Source of the DNA: Linyphia triangularis
Taxonomy: Eukaryota; Arthropoda; Arachnida; Araneae; Linyphiidae
Assembly (NCBI GenBank): GCA_963978545.1
Contig: OZ021722.1
Location: 7,717,401 to 7,781,400, forward strand
DNA length: 64,000 nucleotides
Direction of reading: 5' to 3'
Shown here: one piece after another, positions 25,014 through 34,832 of the stretch
Layout of the letters: every line of letters starts with the position of its first letter
How positions within the stretch are numbered: the stretch's first letter is position 1
Program-made: the position numbers and the translations under genes
The notes under the pieces: generated by a model
Database searches by the model: none
Told to the model about the DNA's origin: nothing
The model's input: the letters and a program-made list of their open reading frames with translations, nothing else

Positions 25014-25650
25014 CAGCACTGGAACCTATTTGAAAGAGGATGGCAAGGATAGCATGTATATGCGAGTGAATAGGGTGGGATAGGATTAAGCTCTAGGTGC
25101 TTCTTGAGCAAAATGATAGAGCTTAAAAATTATCCATTAGGATAAAAAAAAATATATATCATGTTCAGTAAGGTATAAGAGATGACAAAGAATTTGTTAT
25201 TTTACCCCTCAAAATCCTATCCCTATCCTCACACTACCAACACTTACAAAAAGCTATTTAAAAAATTTCGCTACTTAACTGAAGAGGTAAATATTTTATG
25301 CAAAGTAAATTAAAGTAATAACCATTTTAATTGTCAAAAAATATTTTAATATTGTAATTTTTGTTTTTATCCAGCAAATTTACTATAATTGTCGCCAAAT
25401 ATTGGGATGGTGCCCCAAATACTCAAATTAATAAACCAATGTCTACTTCAAGTAACTGCGGTGGAATGATAGGAAATATTTTCATTTTACAATAGAAAAC
25501 AACTCACTTTAGAATTATTTTGAATTTATAAAATGAAGTAGAGTAGAATATTACACAGTGGAGGTTTGAAATATATTTCGGCAAAAAGCATGACTTTTAA
25601 CTGGAGTTAACCCAGCCATATCTCTTAGAAATAAAGTTCCGGCGCCACTG
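25014..25650. mobile_element. hAT-like MITE with CAGTGGCGCCGGAAC ends
   Basis: The right end reads, inward, CAGTGGCGCCGGAACTTTAT and continues TTCTAAGAGATATGGC. The left end reads CAGCACTGGAACCTATTTG and continues AAAGAGGATGGC, a match apart from a three-base gap. Inside, gtgggataggatt and aatcctatccctatcc form a further inverted pair. A clear 8-bp TSD is not visible. No coding sequence. Related single ends occur at 38933 (plus orientation) and at about 44855 (minus). Confidence 0.55.
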
Positions 25651-25753
25651 TTTACACGAAGTATTAAAAATCAAGTTTCGATAAATAAGTTTCGTTTAAA
25701 CACAAAAAATAGACAGTAAAAAAACTCGACTGTAAACCATTAAAATAAGCAGT

Positions 25754-25759
25754 ACTCAC
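25754..25759 (-). promoter_or_regulatory. Candidate 5' splice donor (GTGAGT)
   Basis: On the minus strand the sequence reads ...aaaacattaat|GTGAGTACTGC. GTGAGT is an excellent donor core, although the last exonic base is T rather than G. It lies about 290 bases downstream of the promoter-like cluster, a normal length for a first exon. Confidence 0.35.
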
Positions 25760-26040
25760 ATTAATGTTTTGACAGCTGCTTCCTCCAAGAATGAAACAAT
25801 GCACCACGCATTGATTCGTACTATGCAAAGACTCAAAAGTTCAGGTTTTGAACAGTTCCACATGACCAACAACCTAGAAATGCCTTCTTCCGGTAGTTTT
25901 TATTTTTGAATTGAGAAAGACGAACATTTTAAATCCCTAACCACACAATAAACTACAGCGAACTCCGATTCAGTCGACATGAAGAAGACACGAACGTCAC
26001 CAACTTCCAGAAGCCAGAACAAAAAACTTCCACCTGCGCA
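25760..26040 (-). ncRNA. Candidate first exon of a minus-strand transcript
   Basis: This segment lies between the promoter-like cluster and the GTGAGT donor. It has several short upstream ATGs (at 25980 and 25927) with early stops. The frame starting at the ATG at 25863 stays open for 34 codons into the donor (MWNCSKPELLSLC...EEAAVKTL). I do not recognise that peptide. It could be the start of a coding gene whose other exons I cannot see, or the 5' end of a non-coding RNA. The exact start is unknown. Confidence 0.3.
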
Positions 26041-26106
26041 TTCTGCGCATGCGTTGTTTACGTAAAAAGCGCGCGGGGAAAATTAGCAATGTGGAAGCTT
26101 ATTGGT
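25887..26106 (-). promoter_or_regulatory. TATA-less promoter-like segment (NRF1, ETS, CRE, CCAAT motifs)
   Basis: In an otherwise AT-rich region, the words expected of a housekeeping-type promoter cluster here. They are TGCGCATGCG (26044-26053, the NRF1 core, preceded by another TGCGCA), ACCGGAAG on the minus strand (25887-25894, ETS/GABP), TGACGT (25994-25999, CRE half) and ACCAAT on the minus strand (26101-26106, CCAAT box). GCGCGCGGGG at about 26069-26078 adds CpGs. The order CCAAT, NRF1, CRE, ETS, donor suits transcription toward lower coordinates. It could also be bidirectional. No TATA box was seen. Confidence 0.4.
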
Positions 26107-26499
26107 CAGTTCGTGCACTTGATGGAAAGCGAAGATGCAAAATTCCTCCCGACATTTTGTTACAAATCTTAAAAGGCCTTACTCAGGGGCCATCTTAAAA
26201 TTATATCCCAGCATTTTAAAGTACATCATGCTGTCCACAATTAAGTGGATTTCGGAAGCGCACCGGATTTTTAAGAGCTAGTTTGCTAAGTTTCGAGGGA
26301 GTTTTTTGTGAATTACGTAACATCTTAGTTGAAAAATAAAGAAACACTAAAATAAATAATAATTTAAATTACAAAGTATTAGGAACATTTTATACTTTTT
26401 AACAAAATCGTTAATACAAGCATTTTTACCATGCTTTGCAAATATTTGGTAAGACTTTCTTGAGAAACTTTTACGAGATTAAATTATGAAAGAATTTTG

Positions 26500-26502
<3 letters not shown>

Positions 26503-26533
<31 letters not shown>
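26503..26533. repeat. Poly(T) tract, 31 bases
   Basis: Uninterrupted T31 in AT-rich DNA. The surrounding 26180-26765 shows nothing else recognisable. Confidence 0.9.
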
Positions 26534-26534
<1 letters not shown>

Positions 26535-26768
26535 AATAAAACATTTCGTATTAAATTGTTAGGTCATATTATACATTTGCTTTTAGCTTTTTGTTCTTTT
26601 AATGAAATTTTGCACTCAATCATATTTTAAATAAGACGAAAAAGATAACTCCTGAAAATCAAATTTCTGTATTTTTTGTTCGTTTGTTTATTTTTCAGAA
26701 TGATTAAAAGCAAGTAAAGCTTCAAAAATCTTAATAGAAAAGCTTCCTTTTCAGATCTATATAAAATT

Positions 26769-26946
26769 GATTGGTTTGTACGCTCAACAACCTACTTTTT
26801 TTTAATATATTTTTTTTGCACAATGACAGGTAATCAGGCCGGTACCTACAGGGATTCCGAACCACAACGAACATCCATACCTAACCTGGGATTCGAACCC
26901 TGCATTTTTGGCATGCGAGGCCAGAGCGCAAACCACCCAGACATCA
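26769..26946 (-). mobile_element. tRNA-derived SINE family B
   Basis: Read on the minus strand it starts near gatgtctgggtggtttgcgc (A-box region). It then has ctcgcatgcc, the B-box-like gggttcgaatccc, the body with cggaatcc..gtaggtaccggcctgatta, and ends ttgagcgtacaaaccaatc. The family shares this layout with copies at 27972, 32897, 56723 and 60104. Confidence 0.75.
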
Positions 26947-27006
26947 AGCATCAAGTGGGCCAAATCTAAATAAAAAAAAGTGTGTGTAGATGTGTTTTTT
27001 AGTTTT

Positions 27007-27165
27007 TAAATCATTTATATTAACTAACAATTTGTTTATGTGTGGCGGGCAAAACCTTCGGTGGAAACGCACTTGCAGTATTCCAATCAATCTGAAACTT
27101 AGCATACAGACTCGTGTCGATGCATTCTATCAAGTTTTGGAGACTGTCACTAAAATGCCACTTTT
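27007..27165 (+). repeat. Family X repeat, 5' part, diverged
   Basis: The copy starts taaatcatttatattaact and includes ccaatcaatctgaaacttagc, agactcgtgtcgatgcattc and tatcaagttttggagactgt. These line up with the better copies at 36476, 50142 and 58877. The 3' half is missing. Confidence 0.55.
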
Positions 27166-27273
27166 GCACGCGTTTCTATTTTCGTACAAAAAAATATCTT
27201 GCCATTTTTTATGGTTATAAAACGTTTATGTTAACTGTGATTTTGTTAGTGACGATCAAAATGCAGTCTATCG

Positions 27274-27881
27274 TTATGGCGGATCCAGAGTATTATTAGG
27301 GAGAAGGCGGAATTTTTTTTTTACTTTTAGGCTGTTGAATAGTTTAGATAAAAAATTTTGTTTTTAAGTTACACTTGTATTAAGACTTTAGTGTGTTTTT
27401 TTTTACTGAAAACATATACCAAACTTTATATTTTCCTTGAAGTGCACTATTGAGCAAATTTCTACTTCCATGTTCCATTATCATTAAGAATTAAATCGAA
27501 TTTGCCTGATATATTTTGTAAAGCACTTTGTTGTCTTGCTTTGTCCTCGACTTTTTCAAAACCAATTTTTAGAATGTTCAATACGGATTCGTCAAATCCT
27601 GAATGGCTACATTCAAAGCCTGAGAGAAACGCGTGTTAAAACGTGAGAAACCATGTAGTACATTTGTTTGATTTTTAATTCATATTTTTCAAATGTTCAT
27701 ACACTTATTATGTAAATAAATTAAATATTTGTGTTACTTTCACCACCAGTAATAGGCTTTTGTAAATTACACTTATGGTAAAGAACGCATAAATATTCTT
27801 TGTCGTCTTTTTTTTTTTTTTTTAACTTTGAATAACGGAGGGGGCGATCGCCCACTCCGCCCCTCGCTTCATCCGCCAATG
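27274..27881. mobile_element. Probable degraded hAT MITE (GGCGGATCCAG-type ends)
   Basis: The left end tatggcggatccagagtatt and the right end, read inward, cattggcggatgaagcgagg both derive from a CAGTGGCGGATCCAG-like terminus known from hAT elements. The right arm also carries gggggcgatcgcccactcc, typical of such ends. No TSD is recognisable. The interior is AT-rich with a T17 tract and no coding sequence. Confidence 0.4.
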
Positions 27882-27971
27882 CATGGTGGCAAAACAAAAA
27901 GTTAGTGAATAGATGGATGGTTTTATTTCCAGTGGTCAAACATTACTTTCTCAAATCTCTTTTAGAGAAGT

Positions 27972-28138
27972 TGGCTCACCTGATGACTTCGCATGCCGAA
28001 GGTGCTGGGTTCGAATCCCGGATTAGGCATGGATGTTCGTTGTGGTTCGGAATCCACCTAAAACTGTAGCTCCTTGCCTGATTGGCCGTTATGGTGCACA
28101 AGTATAGGTCATTGAGCGCACAAATCAATCAATCAACC
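27972..28138 (+). mobile_element. tRNA-derived SINE family B, A-box deleted
   Basis: cacctgatgacttcgcatgcc lacks the usual gttagcgctctgg stretch, so the A box is gone. The B-box-like gggttcgaatcccgg, the body ggaatccacctaaa and the tail gagcgcacaaatcaatcaatcaacc are intact. Confidence 0.75.
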
Positions 28139-28139
28139 T

Positions 28140-28674
28140 TAAATAAATTGCAAAGTTGGCGAGGCGTGTATAAAGGATTTGCAGTAGAAACTGGTACTTA
28201 GTTATTATTCCGACGACCAATGGCAAACTTTTTGTTGGTGAGATATGTTCAAGCCGCCTCACCTTTCCGGTTCGGTTCTCTCCAGCGTCGGCGCCATTCC
28301 ATGGAATGTCTCAGTGCGCGTCCGATCGGGCATCCATCCGGACCGACCGTTCCGATGGACTATTTGCGAAATTTCTGCTTCGCCAGCGGTCGATGGGATA
28401 AATACCTAAAAACTTTTTTTTATAGTTTAATTTGTTATACAAAACCACAGTTTTATTCCTATCATGATAAATTTTTGCGCACAAAGGAAGGTCACCGGTC
28501 CTTATGTCAAGTGTGCAAAAGGTTTCAATCGACAAGATATCTACCATTACCTTTTCTACCCCTGATAGGACTACATTTTGGACGTTTGATCCCGTTTCGA
28601 CCCCTTGAAAATGGTTTAGCTAAATCGGAATACCTCACTTTATTACTTTAAATTACCCATAAGTATACTTAGGG
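28140..28674. other. Less AT-rich segment with unrecognised open frames
   Basis: A 143-codon plus-strand frame (28220-28651) spans a GC-richer patch. Its predicted peptide shows no domain I recognise, and a 78-codon frame is open on the opposite strand, so coding is doubtful. It is most likely a fragment of an unclassified repeat. Confidence 0.3.
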
Positions 28675-29538
28675 CAGTGATTCTCAACCACTGTGCCGCG
28701 GCACTTTTGTGTGCCGCCAAATTCTTAAAGTTTGTCGCCAAATTTTAGAAATGTATATAATAAAAATAATAATGCTTTATTTTTATTACGAGTAAAGGTT
28801 AACTTAAAGAAAAGTACTTATATATGTATGAATATTGTAACGAAGATTTTTCACTTTCACCGCTTCGTTACATATTTCTCTGTGTCTCGTTTTTGACCTA
28901 TTTTTTACTCTAGTTTTTTACATACAACCTTATGCAGGTGTGTGAGTTGCGTCTTGTTGTCTGATGTTTGGAAAGCACATCCGTTGAGACTTGGTTTCCC
29001 ACGAATTCAGCGGATGATTTCGAAGATCACTTCGATCAATTTAATGTTAAAATATTCAGAAGAATCAATTCATTTTGGATTAACATTAGATGCGATTATC
29101 CCATGATAGCCAAAAAAGCTTTAAAAATATTATTACAATTTTCCACATCTTATTTGTGTGAATTCGGATTTTCAGCATTAATAAACATAAAAACGAAAAA
29201 AAGATCGAGACTGTTAAATGTAGAAAACGATATGAGAGTAGCATTGTCATTTTTAAGCCCAAATATAAATGAAATTATCAAAAAACATCAAGCTCAAATT
29301 TCTCATTAAAAGTATTCTTATTATTCATTTGTAATTAATCCCTTAATTAACATACTGTTGTTTTTGTAGTACATATTATATTATTTTATTTTACATTCCA
29401 AATTATTATTATAAACTATTAAACACAGTGTTTTATAGGTAAGTAAACAACTTTTAAACTTATCTTTTTCTTTGTGTGCCGCCAAATTTTGAAATCGTTA
29501 AAAGTGTACCGCGACAAAAAAAAGGTTGAGAACCACTG
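28675..29538 (+). mobile_element. hAT transposon, 864-bp internal-deletion derivative
   Basis: The ends are CAGTGATTCTCAACCACTGTG and, read inward, CAGTGGTTCTCAACC. An exact 8-bp TSD, acttaggg, lies on both sides (28667-28674 and 29539-29546). The subterminal gtgccgccaaatt recurs at both ends in inverted form. The interior keeps only the 3' part of a transposase gene (28968-29309). Termini, TSD length and protein together place it in the hAT superfamily. It cannot transpose alone. Confidence 0.95.
28968..29309 (+). pseudogene. hAT transposase, C-terminal dimerisation domain (ZBED5-like)
   Basis: The frame has 113 codons. Residues 36-113 match the hAT C-terminal dimerisation region: FW (36-37), YP (44-45), the motif STSYLCEFGFSAL (59-71), then IKTKKRSRL, NVENDMRVALS and a terminal QAQISH. 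ZBED5/FAM200-type hAT transposases end this way. The N-terminal zinc finger and the catalytic RNase H-like part are missing, so residues 1-35 are joined across a deletion. The frame is uninterrupted from its ATG, so either the deletion is recent or the piece escaped mutation by chance. Confidence 0.9.
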
Positions 29539-29560
29539 ACTTAGGGTTATTGAAAGTAAA

Positions 29561-29585
29561 GTATTCGGTCCAAAAAAAAAAATGC

Positions 29586-29623
<38 letters not shown>

Positions 29624-30297
29624 CCTTCTTGCATTTTTTCACGTTTTGGAACATTCTGATTTCAAAAAAGTGACCTAGAGAACATTTCTGTGTGTGTGTC
29701 GGTGATCAGCATAACTCCCGAAATAATTGACCTACGATGTTCAAATTTGGTGTGCGGATTGACGATGGCACAGAGACCGACCATTAAGGTTTTCGTCAAA
29801 ATCGTGTATGCGCACAAGGTAGCAACCATTGAAATAATCATGTTTTTCAGTAATTGCTAAAAAACGGCTCAATCGATTTTGTTCAAAATCGTTGTGGTAA
29901 TGCCTCTCAAGGTGTTCTGAACAGCCCCACCTCCGAAATTCCCGTAAAAATGCTTTAAGGGCGTAAAATGTTGAAAAACGAATGCCTTTAACACAGAGCT
30001 CTATTTCCTCGAGCATACCTCATCACATCAACGATAATTTTTTCTCTTCCCCTCAGTTTCACTTATAAGAAAGGATAATATAAGAATTATTGATAAGTAT
30101 ATTGCTAAAATCATCTATTTCGTGAATTTTTTTTTTTTTTTTAAAGACCCATACACGAATTATGGTAAAAAATATAGCCAAACTAGCCATTTTTTCTAAA
30201 TGAATAAAGAAAATATAAAAAAGATAATTGACACAAATTGATATGAGTATTATTGTGTAACTGAAAGTTGTGTGATGTTCCACACTCCTCGTCTAGC
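29561..30297 (+). repeat. Family W repeat, copy 1
   Basis: The copy runs from gtattcggtcc through a T37 tract, cacgttttggaacattctga, gatcagcataactcccgaa, gtgcctttaacaca-type sequence and ends near gttccacactcctcg. It matches 49241-49949 over its whole length in the same orientation and a partial inverted copy at 59543-59965. On the minus strand, a frame stays open at the same place as in copy 2 (shared words ILAIAEK/FLAITEK and NGRS). I do not know the family. Confidence 0.75.
29587..29623. repeat. Poly(T) tract, 37 bases
   Basis: This is the longest homopolymer in the window, inside family W copy 1. Copy 2 has an A-tract and a T28 tract (49774-49801) at other positions of the repeat. Confidence 0.9.
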
Positions 30298-30390
30298 TTT
30301 TACAAGTTGACATTGTTCCGAATTTTATAATTGCGGGGAAGTGGTGCAAGAAATTCCTCCTATGGAACGTTTTGCGACCCTTCGACTTAA

Positions 30391-30594
30391 CCTTTTGCAC
30401 TCGATTCCTTTTTCGCGCGGAGGGACCAGCAACTCGAGACATTTTAGGTTCGTTTGGCGTTTATGGATTTGCTTCATAGAAACTAAACACAGTCATTGGC
30501 CTTGCATCAAATTTCCGCATCAAACCTAGTGGTCCTCTCGTGTTTCAGCATCCAATCGTGTGGAGCCGGAGAGGCGCCTCTCGAGTACAAAGGG
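30391..30594. mobile_element. piggyBac-like MITE, 204 bp, TTAA-flanked
   Basis: TTAA lies at both sides (30387-30390 and 30595-30598). The left end CCTTTTGCACTCGATTCC and the right end, read inward, CCCTTTGTACTCGAGAGG form a terminal inverted repeat of about 14 bp. TTAA targets with CCYTTTG-type ends are characteristic of piggyBac elements. The interior is GC-richer than its surroundings and has no coding capacity. Confidence 0.75.
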
Positions 30595-30670
30595 TTAATT
30601 AATTGAGATCGAAATAGCTTATTTGTCTGTGCTTTCCATTATTTCCAATTTTCAGAGATGTGACTATATT

Positions 30671-30857
30671 GGTTGGTTGGTTGGTTGCTTTCAGATTATC
30701 TGGCACCGTCAGCAACACGAGGGCTATAATGCGCCAAAACATTCATCATTTGACAAGCCAACATACATTTACAAACATCCATGCCTTACAAGGGACTCGG
30801 AACCCGCAACCTCGCGGTCTAGAAGCTAGCACGCTAACCATTATACCGTTTGGTCGA
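30671..30857 (-). mobile_element. tRNA-derived SINE family A
   Basis: Read on the minus strand: gaccaaacggtataatggtt (A-box region), gctagcttctagacc, B-box-like gggttccgagtccc, the body tgtttgtaaatgtatgttgg and cgcattatagccctcg, and a CCAACCAACC tail. The family is tRNA-related at its 5' end. No clear TSD was found. Confidence 0.85.
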
Positions 30858-30919
30858 AGAGGGACTGGGAGGTTGTGCAATAGTATTTCCCAGGAATTAT
30901 TATTCAGTCTCTCAAGCGA

Positions 30920-31010
30920 CTATCCAGGGGTCCAATGCTTTTGTCTGCTTTTCAAGGGCATTTTACTAGGCGGTCTACAAAACCTGGACTGGAACTGGAG
31001 ATGGGAAACA
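30920..31010 (+). repeat. Short shared segment (partner at 53540-53625)
   Basis: gtctgcttttcaagggcattttactaggcggtct is similar in reverse complement to a segment near 53545-53620. Conceptual translations share LLFKGI and LGGL. It could be a piece of an unclassified element or of a degraded gene family. Confidence 0.4.
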
Positions 31011-31139
31011 GTGAAACCCGTTCGTTGCACTCCATGTTGTTAATACTTATAGGAAGTAAGGCTTCTTTTAACTTGTTCAATATCTTATGCACGACAAGAG
31101 TAAGACATCCATAGTAAGAGTTGTAGCGATGTGCGCTAA

Positions 31140-31200
31140 CGGGAGTCGAGTCGAACCATTGACTCATATATCCGTAGACAGATACTCTACCGCTAGTCAA
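31140..31200 (-). repeat. tRNA-like sequence, third SINE type or tRNA pseudogene
   Basis: On the minus strand, tagcggtagagtatctg fits an A box and ggttcgactc (31148-31157) fits a B box, about 38 bases apart as in a tRNA. I could not fold a convincing acceptor stem, so an intact tRNA gene is unlikely. Confidence 0.4.
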
Positions 31201-31792
31201 AAGTAATCACTAGTGCCTAGGTATTGTATCTGTCATTTGTACACGAGACCACCACAGAGTTTGTTTTTATTACCCATTATATATTGTAGAACAATAATTT
31301 TCCCGAAAGATTTATGTATATAATTGTGGAGGTCCAACTTTATACGCTTAAAATTGAAGAAATAAAATCGAAAATATTTTTAAAAATTTGATAGGAAAAA
31401 AAAAGTGTATATAAAATTAGTATGAATTATTGTTTTAAAATAGCCAAATTTAATTGCGAGGATAATTAAAATGAATTATGTTCATATTAAAATTTAGCTT
31501 TAATTAGCTTTGACGGATTCTTTTAAAAATAACCACAAAAATCAATCGAATTTATAATGTTTTCAAATACCGTAGTTTCTAATAGGCATTACCATTCCAG
31601 TTAAATTTTTAATGTTACATATAACGTATCAGTTTTAATTTTAGAAAAGATCTTTTTGCCATTACAATTAAGATTCATTAGATTAAATTTGTTTCAGGGT
31701 AGATTACATTTTCTAAGTTTGTTTCAAGGTCTGATTTAATATTTAAATGACATTGAAGGGAGTTGCGGATTAATGAAATACTTTGTGTTTAG

Positions 31793-31969
31793 TTGTTGGT
31801 TGGTTATATTCAGATTATCTGGCGCCTTCAGCAACACGAGGGCTATAATGCGCCGAAACATTCGTCATTTGACAAGCCAACATATATATACAAACACCCA
31901 TGCCTAACACGGGACTCGGAACCCGCAACCTCGCGGGCTAGAAGCTATCCACTATACCGTTTGGTCGGC
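31793..31969 (-). mobile_element. tRNA-derived SINE family A, 14-bp TSD
   Basis: An exact 14-bp duplication, tactttgtgtttag, flanks the element (31779-31792 and 31970-31983). Compared with other copies, about 12 bp of the tRNA-like head (agcacgctaacc region) are missing, which removes most of the A box. The tail is CCAACCAAC. Confidence 0.93.
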
Positions 31970-31983
31970 TACTTTGTGTTTAG

Positions 31984-32413
31984 ATACCGAAGTAAAGTTA
32001 TGTTCATCAACAAACGTTCATTATATTTATCATACTTCCTATCATTGCATGTGCCATTTTTCTTCGTCAAGAGGTTGTAAAGGCTGTGTTCCTGATGGGA
32101 ATGGTAAGATGATCCCACTGGATGTTCAAATATTTGAAACCTAAAACTATATTTTTCTCAAAGATGATATATTGAATTTCATATAGTTTTTTCGAGCATC
32201 ACTAACATTTCTGAGCTGATGTAAATGCTGATTTTTTTTATTAAAAAAAAAAACTGTAGCTATGTTGACAGTCATATGGTGATTTTATATTGGAATACAA
32301 ATTCTTTCAAAATTTGAGTTTCATATTCAATTGGGAATTCAGCATTGAGACTCATTATATAAATAGATAGTTATTTATTTAAATTTATAAAGTCGAGCAG
32401 TCAAAGTGTAGAA
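31984..32413. other. AT-rich DNA, no gene recognised
   Basis: Nothing identifiable. This stretch separates a SINE from a hAT element. Confidence 0.5.
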
Positions 32414-34474
32414 CAATGGTGTAGTGTAAAATAAAAAAGCATGAGAACGGTATGTCGCGTCGTTCCAATTTTTTTTCTTTTTTTTTTTTCTTCCTGTGAG
32501 GGAGAAGGGGGGGGGGGAGAGTAAAAATTACAACTAAGAATAAATAACTTTCTTAATTTTACTATAATAATCTCAAAACAGATAATGAGCTCCTCAAAAT
32601 TGAAAAGAAAAACATGTGTGTTTAGATTTTTTTATTTACATATATTTTTTAAATTATTAAGTTACTTGGAATTTTTAACAATTTGCTTTGCACAACCCAT
32701 TTTGTCAGATTGTTTGACACTTTATAGACGGACTAGAAGATATTTTCAAACATATTATTGACACAAATTTTTAAGCAGATTTTTTGCAACAATTTTTAAA
32801 CAGATTATCTACAATTCATTTTAAACAGATTATTTACATAATTTCGTAAGCAATTTTCATTCAGAAAAATTTCCGTAAAAGATCGAGTTTCGATTCAGAC
32901 CTGATGGTTGTGTGGTTAGAGCTCTAGTCTCGCATTCCAAAGGTGCCGCGTACGAATCCCGTGCTAGGCAGGAATTTTCGTTATGATTCGGAATCCACGT
33001 TAAGCTTTAGGTCCCGGCCCGATTAGCCGTCATTGTACATAAAAGTAGACCGTTAAGCGTACAAACATCCAACCAAATGTAGACTCATCACTTGATAGAC
33101 GTATAGATTTGCTTGGAACATTCCTGGTTTCTTTAAATAATATTGATATTGTCATCAAAGTCACTGCAATTTAAAAAATATCGGAGGTAATTTCCTCCCA
33201 CTTAAACTCTATTTAATGTTGATTTTTTTTAAACTTGGGGGGGGGAAAGATTTTTTTTTTTTTTTTTTTTTTAAGAACTGTTGCTACATTTTTGGATTAA
33301 ACTCTGAAATAACTGTAATTGTAAGCTTTACCATTCTCAAACCGAAAAGCAATTTACTTTTGAATTTCAAAATACATTTCAACTGCTTTATTACTATTTC
33401 ACAGTCCGATTTCGATGTATTATACCCATTTGCAAAACCATTAGCAATTTTATATTAAGGAAAGTGAAATATATAACCTTAAAGCAAATACGAATAGCTT
33501 AACTTTTTGGAAAAGAATAGATTCATTAGCATGAGTTTCGGCAGCATTCTATGTAGGTTACAAGGAAAACAAATTTTGTCTTAACTTTGATATTTCTAAA
33601 CTATTTCCCTTCTCACTATGGCAAATATAAAATATATTATTAAATGGTACACAGTTTATATTTTCCGGTGAATTTTGCCCTTTTCTCCACTTTATAAAAA
33701 TTTAAGTAACTATTAGGGAGGTGAATGAATGCATCCTTCCATGCATCTTCTTGAGGCCACCCATTTCCATTATTTTTAAGTATTGAGTTAAAGTAAGCAG
33801 GAGTTACAAAATCTATACTGTTTTGAATATAATATGTCATGTTCAAACAACGTATCAGTTTGATTTTCCCAATATCCGGTAAGCAGATATAAATGCCTAA
33901 TTCCGTGATTTAAAAACACGTGGGTGATAAAAAAAAAAAAAAAATAATAAAAAAAAAATAAAAAAAAAAAAAACACATTACATCACTTTTGTTGAGAAAT
34001 CGATTAGCGTTCCCGTTAAAATTAGAAGAGAAACATTCTTCAAAGAAAGGGCGCAAAGAACTGCCAGACCGCAGTTTTTTCTTTTGAACATGGAGAGAGA
34101 TGGCTTCAATTTGCATATGAAAAACTTGAAACATTAAAAGACTTCATAATACATTTCAACACTATGTAGGAGAGGGGGGTCGAATGTATGTGTCGGATTA
34201 TTGCGGGAATGGCCATATGCTTGGGTTGCCGCGCCTCTTTGAAATGTTTGCAAATACTTGAACTTGCTTGCTCAGCTCTGCAGGTGCAGATCGAAAATGA
34301 TAGCGTAGTTCTCACGAAAGAACCTTTTCGATTTCTTTTTTTTTTTGACTTAACGTTTAATGTCACGTAATGAAAAAAACATTAAAAAAAAAATTAGGAG
34401 AGGGAACGCCGTTCCGCCTTCTAAAAAGGCAAAGAATCGCCGTTCCCACGCGTTTTCGCTCCACTTCACCCCTG
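32414..34474 (-). mobile_element. hAT-like transposon, 2.1 kb (copy 1 of a pair)
   Basis: The left end is CAATGGTGTAGTGTAAAATAA. The right end, read inward, is CAGGGGTGAAGTGGAGCG. The 8-bp flanks gtgtagaa and gtgtggaa agree at 7 of 8 bases. It is homologous, in opposite orientation, to 39757-42321 over most of its length. Shared landmarks are gcgtgggaacggcg near one end, gaggcgcggcaa inside and gggttgtgcaaagcaaatt. A SINE B copy is inserted at 32897-33074. Short frames on the minus strand are fragments without a recognised domain. Confidence 0.8.
32897..33074 (+). mobile_element. tRNA-derived SINE family B inside hAT copy 1
   Basis: gacctgatggttgtgtggtt, then agagctctagtctcgcattcc, B-box-like gcgtacgaatcccg (one key base changed), ggaatccacgttaagc and the tail gtacaaacatccaacc. 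The sequence is absent from the homologous position of the other hAT copy, so it inserted after the two copies separated. Confidence 0.8.
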
Positions 34475-34832
34475 GTGTGGAAGGAGAATAAAGGAACTTC
34501 AAAATGTTGAATCAAGGTGTAAATCGGCAGCGTTCCAACCTTCTTTTACAACACACAAAAACCACCGATAAAACAACCTAGATTTTACGGAGCTAATGTG
34601 ATTTAAATAATTTTTTTAGGGGGGGGGGGAGGATTCTTATGATAAAAAATTTATAACAAGCTATTTTCAAGTCTTCCTTCTAAATTGAAAGTTTTTATGT
34701 CACGTTATTGACACAGACCGCTTTAACACTGTCAGCCCCCCTGTCGGGCGATTCCTAGAGCCACCACTATCCACAGCATCGCGAAATAGTCTTTAATAAT
34801 ATTTTAACTAGGACAAATATGCATTTACATGT
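34475..34832. other. AT-rich DNA with a G11 run
   Basis: No gene. A run of 11 G lies near 34619-34629. The flank of the hAT element continues into the hairpin described next. Confidence 0.5.

Noticed and set aside
25556..25650. 95-bp MITE between cagtggaggttt and the CGCCACTG end
   Set aside because: The alternative left end at 25014 matches the right terminus over a much longer stretch, so 25556 is more likely chance.
28220..28651. 143-codon open frame as a host gene
   Set aside because: No recognised domain, another frame is open on the opposite strand, and the region is bordered by a SINE and a hAT element.
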